From assembly GCA_903902075.1 (NCBI GenBank), contig CAIUTH010000114.1, forward strand, positions 1 to 37,255: a stretch of DNA of 37,255 bases, read 5' to 3'. The translations under genes were made by a program, and so were the position numbers. This DNA comes from an uncultured Alphaproteobacteria bacterium (GTDB taxonomy: Bacteria > Pseudomonadota > Alphaproteobacteria > Micropepsales > Micropepsaceae). Under the pieces are notes generated by a model, which was not told the origin of the DNA, ran no database searches, and worked only from the letters and a program-made list of their open reading frames with translations. Below, piece after piece: positions 18,184-27,729 of the stretch. Every line of letters begins with the position of its first letter. Within the stretch, counting starts at the first letter, position 1.

Positions 18184-19149
18184 ATGTCCAGAGTTCTGAA
18201 CTCCGTCGTGGAGGCGATCGGCAATACGCCGCTGGTCCAGTTGGACCGGCTGACGCGGAAGGCCGGCGTGACGGGTACCATCCTGGCCAAGCTGGAATAT
18301 CTCAATCCCGGCTTCTCCAAGAAAGACCGCGCCGCCCAGGGCATCATCGCCGAAGCCGAACGCGCCGGCATGCTCAAGCCCGGACAGACGGTGGTCGAGT
18401 TGACGTCCGGCAACACCGGCACGGGCCTTGCCATCATCTGCGCCGTACGGGGCTATCCCTTCGTGGCGGTGATGTCGAAAGGCAACTCACCCGAACGGGC
18501 AAGGATGATAAAGGCGCTCGGCGGCGAGGTCTTGCTGGTGGACCAGTTGCCGGATTCGCGGATAGGCGAAGTTTCCGGCGGCGACCTGGAACTGGTCGAA
18601 CAGGCGGCGGCCGAACTGACGCGCGAGCGCGACGCCTTCCGCGCCGACCAGTTTCAGCGCGACGGCAACTGGCTGTCGCACTATCATGGCACCGGACCGG
18701 AGATATGGGATGCCACCGGCGGCACGCTGGACGTCTTCGTGGATTTCATCGGCACCGGCGGCACCTATGCCGGCGTTACCAGGGCGCTGAAAGAGCGTAA
18801 CGCTGCCATCCGCTGTTATGTGGTGGAGCCACAAGGCGCCGCCGCCGCGGCCGGCGAAAAAATCACCAATCCGAACCATCCGATCCAGGGCGGCGGCTAT
18901 GCGATGGCCGATCTCATTTTCCTGAAAGACGTGCCGGTGGACGGTTATCTGCAAGTGTCGGGCGATGCGGCGCGGGATGCGACGCGCCTGCTGGCGCGGA
19001 GCGAAGGCATTTTCGGCGGCTTTTCCTCCGGCGCCAATGTCGCCGCCGCATTGCAGTTGCTGGCCGGCGATCTGGCAGGCAAGACCATCGCGGTGGTGAT
19101 CTGCGATTCCGGCCTGAAATATCTCTCCACCAACCTGTGGGACAGCTGA
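18184..19149 (+). CDS. Cysteine synthase family PLP enzyme (CysK-like)
   Basis: 321 aa; AIGNTPLVQLDRL, NPGFSKKDRAA, TSGNTGTGLA, HYHGTGPEIWDATGGTLDVFVDFIGTGGT. Confidence 0.87.
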   Translation: MSRVLNSVVEAIGNTPLVQLDRLTRKAGVTGTILAKLEYLNPGFSKKDRAAQGIIAEAERAGMLKPGQTVVELTSGNTGTGLAIICAVRGYPFVAVMSKGNSPERARMIKALGGEVLLVDQLPDSRIGEVSGGDLELVEQAAAELTRERDAFRADQFQRDGNWLSHYHGTGPEIWDATGGTLDVFVDFIGTGGTYAGVTRALKERNAAIRCYVVEPQGAAAAAGEKITNPNHPIQGGGYAMADLIFLKDVPVDGYLQVSGDAARDATRLLARSEGIFGGFSSGANVAAALQLLAGDLAGKTIAVVICDSGLKYLSTNLWDS

Positions 19150-20118
19150 TTACGGCTTGGCCTTCAGCGTCTGGTTCATCTGATAATCCAGTTCCCGGCG
19201 CTGACTGGCGAATGTGTTGGTGGTTGTTATCTTGTACAGCCCGCGCAGATACGCGGTGTCTGCGGAGGTCGGCACCGCATCGCCGCAGCCGGGCGCGAAC
19301 AGGTTCAGAATGCTGGGCAAGGGCTGGCAGGCATCCGGCGGAACAATCTGCGCCAGCGCCAGCACGGCGATATAGTCATAGACATTCTCCGCGTCCCGTC
19401 CGACCAGCTTGCTGGTGTCCGCCACAATCATGACGTTGCTGAGGGCGCTGGAAAGGCCGTCGCCCAGCCGGCTGCAGGTGACATTGGTCAGCGCGGCGTC
19501 CGGCATGCTCATTTCCAGCACCTGCAGCGCCATGGGCGGCCCGCCATAAGCATAACCCGGAACCGGCATGGTGATCCGCACACCGCCGCCGCCCTTGCGC
19601 ACACCATCCACCTGCGCATTGCCGCGCAGGTCCAACGTCTTGGTAATGTACCAGGACTGGATGGGACGCGTGGAAGTGGCCAGCTTGTCGGCCTGGGCGC
19701 TGTTGTCGTAATAGCCCAGCAGCACCGGATACATGATGCGGACATAGTCCAGCAGCGCCTGGGGCTGGCCGGTGAAAATCACTTCCACATTGCCGGGACA
19801 GGAATCCTTGGGATTCACCGGTGTACCCACTTTGGCCGCAAGCGCACGGATCTTGCCGGCCATGCGCCTAGCTGCGTCGGCCGGCAGGCCGACCACAATC
19901 GGACATATGCCATCCTTCCAGCGCGCCATCTTGCCGGCCACCCGCGTCGGCACCGACATGCCTTCTACATACTTGGTGATTGCGGCCTCGCCATCCTTGA
20001 TGACGCTGACCGTTACGTTTTCGGTGGGAGCCGCCAGTGACCTGGGCACCTCCTGCGCCGCAGCCGGCAACGCCAGCAAGGCGCAGACCACAAAAATCCG
20101 TGGCGCGCTCAACGGCAC
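19150..20118 (-). CDS. Secreted protein of unknown function
   Basis: About 322 aa from a likely GTG at 20118; leader PLSAPRIFVVCALLALPAAAQ; start overlaps the stop of the upstream ORF at 20109-20111. Confidence 0.6.
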   Translation of the reverse strand: MPLSAPRIFVVCALLALPAAAQEVPRSLAAPTENVTVSVIKDGEAAITKYVEGMSVPTRVAGKMARWKDGICPIVVGLPADAARRMAGKIRALAAKVGTPVNPKDSCPGNVEVIFTGQPQALLDYVRIMYPVLLGYYDNSAQADKLATSTRPIQSWYITKTLDLRGNAQVDGVRKGGGGVRITMPVPGYAYGGPPMALQVLEMSMPDAALTNVTCSRLGDGLSSALSNVMIVADTSKLVGRDAENVYDYIAVLALAQIVPPDACQPLPSILNLFAPGCGDAVPTSADTAYLRGLYKITTTNTFASQRRELDYQMNQTLKAKP

Positions 20119-20438
20119 ACCGTCATGCCGGCGCCGCCGTTGGTGGCCCCGCCACCCGCGCTGGTGCAGGTCACGCTGGAGCCACCGCTTTTGGGATCGG
20201 CGATGATCTGGCTGCCGTCGGCACTGATGTCCTGGCCGTTCTTGCGCAGCAGCTTTCACTGGCTGTTGGTCTTGCACACTTTGGGACCCACCATGCGCGA
20301 GGACGGCAAGGGCTGGGGCGTCCGGCAAGTGGTGGCGTCGGGATCGCCGCTGCCGTCGGGATGGTTGGAAGACGCATCCTGCGCCATCGCCAGGCTGGAT
20401 GTGAAAAACAGCGCCGCCAGAAGGATTTTGCAGGACAT
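20109..20438 (-). pseudogene. Small secreted protein ORF interrupted by one in-frame TGA (60 aa plus 48 aa)
   Basis: MSCKILLAALFFTSSLAMAQ..VCKTNSQ, then TGA at 20256-20258, then KLLRKNGQDISADGSQIIADPKSGGSSVTCTSAGGGATNGGAGMTVCR*. Reading frame resumes immediately after the stop. Confidence 0.6.
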
Positions 20439-20552
20439 GCGCGCCCCTTGTCACCGGAAGATTTCACATTACCACGGATATGATTGCCGCGTATGGGGGT
20501 TTCTGACTCTGAAGCAGGCCAGGGTGGCATCTGTCTGTGCTACGATCCGGCA

Positions 20553-20810
20553 ATGGATCGCGGACTCAACCCCCTCACCTGGCAGCGCCGGCATCTGGTG
20601 ACCTGGGCCGCGCTGATCGTGGCGGGCGCGGGCGCTGGCCTGGTGTTTGCCTGGTTCCTGTCGCCTTTCTCAAGACTGGGCGGCCTTGACCCGGCGCTGA
20701 TCCTGGCCTGGCTGCATTATCCGCAAAGCTATCTGCCGTATGTGGCGGCCAGCGCGATCACTGCAGGCTTGGCCTATTACGCCGGGGACCTGCTCACGGG
20801 AGCGCGCTGA
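20553..20810 (+). CDS. Small membrane protein
   Basis: 85 aa from ATG at 20553; two or three hydrophobic segments (WAALIVAGAGAGLVFAWFL; LPYVAASAITAGLAYYAGDLL). Confidence 0.5.
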   Translation: MDRGLNPLTWQRRHLVTWAALIVAGAGAGLVFAWFLSPFSRLGGLDPALILAWLHYPQSYLPYVAASAITAGLAYYAGDLLTGAR

Positions 20811-20910
20811 GCATCGGAATGATGAAAGATTGCCACGCAGCGGCAACTGATCGGCTGCACTCTATCCCTGCCGCGCCCGCCTCAAGTCGCTGTCGCGCGG
20901 CGGGCTGGGC

Positions 20911-20943
20911 ATTCATTTCGCGCGCTTTGCGCACAAAATGAAT
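20911..20943. terminator. Long hairpin directly 3' of tRNA-Glu
   Basis: ATTCATTT..AAATGAAT arms (20911-20918 / 20936-20943) with an inner GCGC/GCGC stem; immediately downstream of the tRNA CCA end. No clear U-tract. Confidence 0.4.
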
Positions 20944-21018
20944 TGGTGCCCCCAAGGGGAATCGAACCCCTGTTTCAGCCTTGAGAGGGCCGCGTCCTGA
21001 CCGCTAGACGATGGGGGC
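20944..21018 (-). tRNA. tRNA-Glu (anticodon CTC), CCA encoded
   Basis: Reverse complement GCCCCCATCGTCTAGCGGTCAGGACGCGGCCCTCTCAAGGCTGAAACAGGGGTTCGATTCCCCTTGGGGGCACCA. 7-bp acceptor stem; anticodon loop CTCTCAA; T-arm GGTTCGATTCC. Confidence 0.96.
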
Positions 21019-21140
21019 CAGCGGGACGGCGCTTATAGCGGGGCAAAGCCGCCAGCCGCAAGTTCCCGCTCCTTGCAATCGGGACCGGAACGCCAGCCGC
21101 TTTGGGGTGTTAGGGTTTTGAATCAACAGGCTAACCCGCC

Positions 21141-21440
21141 ATGCCCCGCTATTTCTTCCATGTTCGCCAGGGCGACACGCTCAGCACCGATGACGATGGC
21201 CAGGAACTGGCCGATGTGCGGGCGGCGCGCCACGAAGCGATCAACACTGGCCGCGAGATCATGGGCGAAAGACTGCTGCATGGCGGCGAACTGAATGGCC
21301 GCATCATCGAGATTGCCGACGAGAATGGCCAAGTGCTGGACCGGGTCAGCTCCAACGATGTGCTGTTCCGGGACGGCGAATATCAAAGCTACGCCGACGA
21401 CGTTACCCAGTCGGCGCCGGTAAACACCCCGCGCGAATAG
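21141..21440 (+). CDS. DUF6894-like small protein
   Basis: 99 aa; MPRYFFHVRQGD..DDDGQELADVRAARHEA pattern. Confidence 0.75.
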   Translation: MPRYFFHVRQGDTLSTDDDGQELADVRAARHEAINTGREIMGERLLHGGELNGRIIEIADENGQVLDRVSSNDVLFRDGEYQSYADDVTQSAPVNTPRE

Positions 21441-21796
21441 ACAAACGCGTTCAACACTTCGCCGCCTGCGATCAGCCAGAGAAAATCGTCTTCGCCGGCA
21501 CCGGCGCGGTCGGCGATGGATGGCATCGCCCGACCATCCGGATGGGAATGGTAACAGCCGATCACCGCCGCCGCCCGTTCCCGCGCCCGCCGCTGCGCCG
21601 CGATCCTGTCACGCGGATCGATTTCGAACCGGTGCGGATCGCTGCTGAGGTTGCGCGCCGGATAGAGGGCCGCGATGCGGAAGCGCCCGCCTTCTCGCGC
21701 GCCTTCCAGCAAACCGCAGCACTCAGCGGGATGGGCCAGGCGCGCTTCTTCCAGTATCTGACGCCGCAATTCCTGTGGCATCAGCACCGACATCAT
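21389..21796 (-). CDS. JAMM/MPN (Mov34) family metallopeptidase-like protein
   Basis: 135 aa; AECCGLLEG and GCYHSHPDGRAMPSIADR (E..HxHPx(n)SxxD). Confidence 0.85.
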   Translation of the reverse strand: MMSVLMPQELRRQILEEARLAHPAECCGLLEGAREGGRFRIAALYPARNLSSDPHRFEIDPRDRIAAQRRARERAAAVIGCYHSHPDGRAMPSIADRAGAGEDDFLWLIAGGEVLNAFVYSRGVFTGADWVTSSA

Positions 21797-22131
21797 GGTG
21801 CGGTTTTGACTTGGGCCGTCAGTCTGCCGGTGGCCAGGTCGATGATCTCAACCTCGCCGCCGGTGGCGGTCTGGACATGCAGCACCAGCTTGCCGGCATC
21901 GGTGCTGGCCGAGACGATGCGTGCCCGCGGCGCCAGGGTGAGGACCGCGGCCGCGCCCGGCGCGGCGACCGGCGCCGCCTTGTGGGCGCGGGCCGCCATG
22001 AGGACCTGGCTCTGGCGGATAAAGCCCCAGACCACCCCCAAAAGAGCCAGCACAATGAGCCCGCTCATGATAATGACGAGGACCAATGCGATCCGGCGGC
22101 TTGTCGCTGCTCGCGAAGATGGTTCAGGCAT
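21793..22131 (-). CDS. Single-TM small protein (possibly DUF6476-like)
   Basis: 112 aa from ATG at 22131; TM RIALVLVIIMSGLIVLALLGVVWGFI; C-terminal GKLVLHVQTATGGEVEIIDLATGRL. Confidence 0.6.
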   Translation of the reverse strand: MPEPSSRAATSRRIALVLVIIMSGLIVLALLGVVWGFIRQSQVLMAARAHKAAPVAAPGAAAVLTLAPRARIVSASTDAGKLVLHVQTATGGEVEIIDLATGRLTAQVKTAP

Positions 22132-23152
22132 GTCCGATACGGAATCCGGCACGAAACTCTCCCAGGAAGCGCGCACCGCGCTTGCGGAGGACGCGCATGC
22201 GGGCTGGCGGCTGGACCGTTTCCTGGCCGCCGCCCTGCCCGATTTTTCCCGCTCGCGCCTTCAGCAGCTGCTGGAAGGCGGGGCGGTGTTGTTGGGCGAA
22301 AAGACGATAAAAGACGCCAACCACCGGGTCAAACCGGGCGATGCCTTCACCGTGACCATACCGCCGACCGCGCCCGCCATTCCGCAGGGCCAGGATATCC
22401 CGCTGGAGGTGATTTACGAGGACAAGGAGCTGATCGTCATCAACAAGCCCGCCGGGCTGGTGGTGCATCCTGCCGCCGGCAATCCCGACGGAACACTCGT
22501 AAACGCCCTGATCGGCCATTGCGGGCCGGGCATGTTGTCCATCGGCGGCGAGGCGCGGCCCGGCATCGTGCACCGGCTGGACAAGGACACTTCGGGCCTG
22601 CTGGTTGCCGCCAAGACCGAACGCGCCATGGCCAGCCTGGCCAAGCAATTCGCCAACCACACCATCGAGCGCGCCTATAACGCCGTGGTGTGGGGCGCGC
22701 CGCGCGATTCCACCGGGCGGATCGAAAGCCAGATCGGCCGCAGCCCGTTCGACCGCAAGCGCATGAGCGTGCTGCGTGCAGGCGGCAAGAAGGCGGCGAC
22801 GCGCTATCAGGTGCTGGAAAAATTCGGGCCGGTTGAACGGCCCTTCGCCTCGCTGATCGAATGCCGCCTGGAAACCGGGCGCACCCACCAGATCCGCGTC
22901 CATCTCACCCATCTGGGCCATCCCCTGATCGGCGATCCCCAATATGGCCGCGCCCGCACCCCGCCCCGGGGCCGGACGGACGCCGAGACCAATGCGTTTA
23001 CAGTGGCAGCGGATTTCCCCCGCCAGGCGCTGCATGCTTTTGTGCTGGGATTCCAGCACCCTAGCCTGCACAAGACCTTGCGTTTCGAGGCCCCCTGGCC
23101 TGCGGATTTCGCGGAACTTGTTGCCGCCCTTCGGGGATTGAATAAGCCTTAA
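22130..23152 (+). CDS. rluD: RluD-type 23S rRNA pseudouridine synthase
   Basis: 340 aa from ATG at 22130; S4-like N-terminus, PGIVHRLDKDTSGLLVAAKT, LETGRTHQIRVHLTHLGHPLIGDPQYG. Confidence 0.9.
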   Translation: MSDTESGTKLSQEARTALAEDAHAGWRLDRFLAAALPDFSRSRLQQLLEGGAVLLGEKTIKDANHRVKPGDAFTVTIPPTAPAIPQGQDIPLEVIYEDKELIVINKPAGLVVHPAAGNPDGTLVNALIGHCGPGMLSIGGEARPGIVHRLDKDTSGLLVAAKTERAMASLAKQFANHTIERAYNAVVWGAPRDSTGRIESQIGRSPFDRKRMSVLRAGGKKAATRYQVLEKFGPVERPFASLIECRLETGRTHQIRVHLTHLGHPLIGDPQYGRARTPPRGRTDAETNAFTVAADFPRQALHAFVLGFQHPSLHKTLRFEAPWPADFAELVAALRGLNKP

Positions 23153-23224
23153 GCCTGCTTATCTCCTCTCAACTGTCGGGGCGTTCAGGCGTTATCATTT
23201 TTTACGCCCGGATAAGGGGGAATT

Positions 23225-24112
23225 ATGAGTGGTCGTGGTCTTCCCGCCCTGTCGGGTGAAGCTGGTCTGTCGCGGTATCTCACGGAGATCCGCAAGTTTC
23301 CGCTGCTGACGCCTGAAGACGAATACATGTTCGCCAAGCGGTGGAAGGAACATGAAGACCCGGAGGCCGCGCGCCGCCTGGTCACCTCCCATCTGCGCCT
23401 GGTCGCCAAGATCGCCATGGGTTACCGCGGCTATGGCCTGCCGGTTTCCGAAATCGTCTCCGAAGGCAATGTCGGGCTGATGCAGGCGGTCAAACGCTTC
23501 GATCCCGATCGCGGCTTCCGCCTGGCCACCTATGCCATGTGGTGGATTCGCGCCTCGATCCAGGAATATGTGCTGCGTTCCTGGTCGATGGTGAAGATGG
23601 GCACCACCGCGGCCCAGAAGAAGCTGTTCTTCAACCTGCGCAAGGCCAAGAACAATATCGGCGCCATCGAGGAGGGCGATCTGACGCCCGAACATCTGGC
23701 GACCCTGTCGGACCAGCTGGGCGTCACCGCGACCGAAGTGACGGACATGAACCGCCGCCTGTCGGGGGGCGATGCCTCGCTGAACGCGCCGCTGCGCTCG
23801 GACGGCGAAAGCGAATGGCAGGACTGGCTGGCGGACGATACCGCCGACCAGGAAACCCGCCTGGCCGAGCGCGAGGAAATGGGCAACCGCCATGCGCTGC
23901 TGACCGGCGCCATGAAGGACCTGACCGACCGCGAACGCGACATCATCCAGGCCCGTCGCTTGCAGGACGAACCGGCCACCTTGGAAGAGCTGTCGCAGAA
24001 ATATGGCGTTTCCCGTGAACGGGTGCGCCAGATCGAGGTGCGGGCGTTCGAAAAGCTCCAGCGCGGCATGAAGGCGGCGATGAACACAGCCGCTCTTCCC
24101 GCTCCGGCATAG
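23225..24112 (+). CDS. rpoH: RNA polymerase sigma-32 factor RpoH
   Basis: 295 aa; sigma70 region 2 (DRGFRLATYAMWWIRASIQEYVLRSW), RpoH box QKKLFFNLRKAK, region 4 EELSQKYGVSRERVRQIEVRAFEKL. SD AAGGGGGA. Confidence 0.95.
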   Translation: MSGRGLPALSGEAGLSRYLTEIRKFPLLTPEDEYMFAKRWKEHEDPEAARRLVTSHLRLVAKIAMGYRGYGLPVSEIVSEGNVGLMQAVKRFDPDRGFRLATYAMWWIRASIQEYVLRSWSMVKMGTTAAQKKLFFNLRKAKNNIGAIEEGDLTPEHLATLSDQLGVTATEVTDMNRRLSGGDASLNAPLRSDGESEWQDWLADDTADQETRLAEREEMGNRHALLTGAMKDLTDRERDIIQARRLQDEPATLEELSQKYGVSRERVRQIEVRAFEKLQRGMKAAMNTAALPAPA

Positions 24113-24184
24113 CCATCATGCAGGGATAGCGCTTCTGCGCATCCCCGGGCGCGCTAGGCTTTGTCCTGAATTGAGGAGAAAGCC

Positions 24185-25018
24185 ATGAAGCTCAAGATCT
24201 GGCAGGTGGACGCGTTCGCCAGCAAACCGCTGGAAGGCAATCCCGCGGCCATCGTGCCGCTGGAACGCTGGCTGGATGCGGACTTGATGCTGCGCATCGC
24301 GGCCGAGAACAATGTCGCGGAAACCGCTTTCTTCGTGAAAACCGGTGCGGGTACCTATGACCTGCGCTGGTTCGCGCCCAACCGCGAAGTGGATCTGTGC
24401 GGCCACGCCACCCTGGCCAGCGCCTGGATCATCTTCTGCGAAATCGAACCGGCACTGAACGACGTGCGCTTTGCCACGCGCTCTGGCGAGCTGGTGGTGA
24501 CGCGCGGGGACGCTGGCAACGTCATGTCACTGCCTTCTGCCGACAGCGAACCTTTCACACCGCCCGCCGGCTTTGCCGAAGCGCTGGGCAAGGCGTTGGG
24601 AGGCAGTCCGCCCAAAGAATTGCATATCAGCGCGAAGGGCGGCGCCGGCGCCAAGGCGTTGATCGCAGTGTGGGATACGCCGGAGCAGGTGAAGGCACTG
24701 GAGTTGAAAGCCGATCTGGAACAGGTCGCGCTGCAGGTTGGTGCCGGCTCGGTGCTGGCCACCGCGGCCGGCGGCGGCCAACCTTATGACATGGTTTCGC
24801 GCTTCTTCGCGCCACATTACGGGGTGCCGGAAGATCCGGTCACCGGCTCGGCCCATTGCGCGCTGACGCCGTTCTGGGCCAGGCGGCTTGGCAAGAAGAG
24901 CTTGAAGGCGCGCCAGGCATCGGCGCGCGGCGGCGACCTCCAGTGCACCGACGACGGCGCACGCACCATTATCCAGGGCACCTGCGCGCTGTACCTGACG
25001 GGTGAAATCGAAGTTTAA
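24185..25018 (+). CDS. PhzF family protein (isomerase-like)
   Basis: 277 aa; QVDAFASKPLEGNPAAIV, NNVAETAFFV, LRWFAPNREVDLCGHATLASAW, EDPVTGSAHCALTPFWA. Confidence 0.92.
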   Translation: MKLKIWQVDAFASKPLEGNPAAIVPLERWLDADLMLRIAAENNVAETAFFVKTGAGTYDLRWFAPNREVDLCGHATLASAWIIFCEIEPALNDVRFATRSGELVVTRGDAGNVMSLPSADSEPFTPPAGFAEALGKALGGSPPKELHISAKGGAGAKALIAVWDTPEQVKALELKADLEQVALQVGAGSVLATAAGGGQPYDMVSRFFAPHYGVPEDPVTGSAHCALTPFWARRLGKKSLKARQASARGGDLQCTDDGARTIIQGTCALYLTGEIEV

Positions 25019-25027
25019 ACTCATTCT

Positions 25028-25101
25028 GTCATGGCCCGGCTTGTCCGGGCCATCCATTTTCTTTTCAAGAAATTGAATCGCCCGCATGCGCGGGAGATGA
25101 C
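25028..25101. repeat. REP-like intergenic palindromic element (two hairpins)
   Basis: GTCAT outer arm, ATGGCCCGG-CTTGT-CCGGGCCAT (25031-25053), CCCGC-ATGC-GCGGG (25081-25094), ATGAC outer arm (25097-25101). Between convergent genes. Confidence 0.65.
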
Positions 25102-25109
25102 GTGCGAGG

Positions 25110-25622
25110 TTACTGGCGAGCCGGCTTGTCTTTCATGTTTCCCAGCGGCGCATTCTCGCCGTCCACGCCTTCGGTCTTGTCGGCGTCATCGACAATGCCT
25201 TCGTCGAACATGGCCAGGCCGTCTTCCAGGTAATCGCCCAGGAGCGGCAGATTGAGCAGATACTCCGCGGTGCGTCGTGAATGTTCGGTTTTCGCGGTTG
25301 CGACCGCCTCTTTCCATTCATCGATGTCATAGGTGCCGCGGCCCAACCAGGCCAGCGCCACCAGCTTGATGCGTTCGTCATCATTCAGGCTGCGAATTGC
25401 GCCCAGCAACTCTTCGCGTACCGGATCATCGGCCTTGTTGATCAGGACATCGGTCTGTCCGTCATCGGCCGGATTGGAGCCCTCATCGGGATCGCTGTCT
25501 TCTTCCTTCACGTCATATTCGCGCGCCTTGACGATGATGAACGCAACCTGGTCCATCGGCAGATTAAGCGCGGGCGGCGCCCTGCGGGGCTTGGCGGCAT
25601 TGTCGGCGGAAACGGAAGCCAT
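25110..25622 (-). CDS. DUF3775 family protein
   Basis: 170 aa from ATG at 25622 (SD AGGA); LVALAWLGRGTYDIDEWKEAVATA..TAEYLLNLPLLGDYLEDGL. Confidence 0.75.
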   Translation of the reverse strand: MASVSADNAAKPRRAPPALNLPMDQVAFIIVKAREYDVKEEDSDPDEGSNPADDGQTDVLINKADDPVREELLGAIRSLNDDERIKLVALAWLGRGTYDIDEWKEAVATAKTEHSRRTAEYLLNLPLLGDYLEDGLAMFDEGIVDDADKTEGVDGENAPLGNMKDKPARQ

Positions 25623-25705
25623 GGAAGTTCCTGACATTTTTCGGCTTTTCGACAACGCATCAACAGGCCGCACTGTTCCCTGCAGTCTTTTTGCGAATCT
25701 TTGCG

Positions 25706-25734
25706 TTGACGCGGGGTACATGCGCGCCTATATC
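25706..25734 (+). promoter_or_regulatory. Sigma70-type promoter for the serC operon
   Basis: TTGACG (25706-25711), 17-nt spacer, TATATC (25729-25734); about 50-nt leader before the serC ATG at 25792. Confidence 0.6.
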
Positions 25735-25791
25735 GGCGGCGGGCCACACCTCCCCAACGAGGTGCTATCATTCTGGAAGGAATGAACCGCG

Positions 25792-26949
<1,158 letters not shown>

Positions 26950-26971
26950 TCGCCCGTCAACGGAGTTTCCC

Positions 26972-27718
26972 ATGCCGTTCATTTCCGAAAACGAACTGGA
27001 ACAGGCTCTGGTCAAGGCGGCGAAGGATCCCGCCGCCGGACCGGACTTTTATCGCCTGTTGCTGGAAAGCGACCTGCTGGTGATGGGCACCGCCGAAGGC
27101 AAGGAAAATGCCGCCGAGGTTTTTTCCCTGTCGGATGGCGGCAAGCTGAACCTGATCACGGGCCTGAAGGACGGCGCGCAATATCTGCCGGTCTTTTCAT
27201 CCCTGCCGCGGATGCAGGAATTCGTGAAGCAGGAGACGAAGTTTCTCAGCATCCGGGGCCGCGATCTTCTGGACATCACGCGCGGCGCGCCGGTGATCCT
27301 CAACCCCGCTTCCGAGTATGGCAAGGAATTGTCGGCGCAGCAGATCCTGCAGCTGCTGGACGGTCCGGGCGCCGGCATCCCGCAATATACCATTGAAGAG
27401 GAATATCCCACGGCACTGGTGGAGGCGCTGGCCTCGGTGTTCGGGACCCGGCCCGACGTGGTGTCCGCCTGGATGGTCAAGGTCGGTTTTGACGATCGTC
27501 CCGGCGAGCGCCATCCGCTGGTCGGCATCGAAATGGACACCAGCGGCGACTGGAAGTCGCTGATCAAGGCCATTGAGGACGCCGCCCAGGTGCAGGTCCC
27601 CGGCCTGGTGTTCGACCTCCACCGTGTCGACCGCACCAACCCCATCGGCCTGACCGAAGCCCTGCTCAAATCCCGTCCCATCTATGTGGGCGCCGCCGGC
27701 GCCTCCGCCCTCAATTGA
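26972..27718 (+). CDS. sseB: SseB-like protein (enhanced serine sensitivity protein family)
   Basis: 248 aa; N-terminal SseB-type domain (ELEQALVKAAKDPAAGPDFYRLLLESDLLV..LPVFSSLPRMQEF) and C-terminal SseB_C-like half. Confidence 0.72.
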   Translation: MPFISENELEQALVKAAKDPAAGPDFYRLLLESDLLVMGTAEGKENAAEVFSLSDGGKLNLITGLKDGAQYLPVFSSLPRMQEFVKQETKFLSIRGRDLLDITRGAPVILNPASEYGKELSAQQILQLLDGPGAGIPQYTIEEEYPTALVEALASVFGTRPDVVSAWMVKVGFDDRPGERHPLVGIEMDTSGDWKSLIKAIEDAAQVQVPGLVFDLHRVDRTNPIGLTEALLKSRPIYVGAAGASALN

Positions 27719-27729
27719 AGGATATCCCC

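Noticed and set aside
20256-20258. In-frame TGA read as selenocysteine, prompted by the nearby SelA-like gene
   Set aside because: The SelA-like protein carries a Tat leader and looks like an exported PLP enzyme, not selenocysteine synthase. No SelB, SelD or tRNA-Sec is visible, and a Trp codon change explains the TGA more simply.
20944-21018. tRNA-Glu as an integration site of a genomic island
   Set aside because: No integrase, no repeated tRNA 3' end found by eye, and flanking genes look ordinary.
23142-23162. ATAAGC/GCTTAT inverted repeat over the rluD stop codon
   Set aside because: 6-bp AT-containing stem with a 9-nt loop; too weak to call a terminator.
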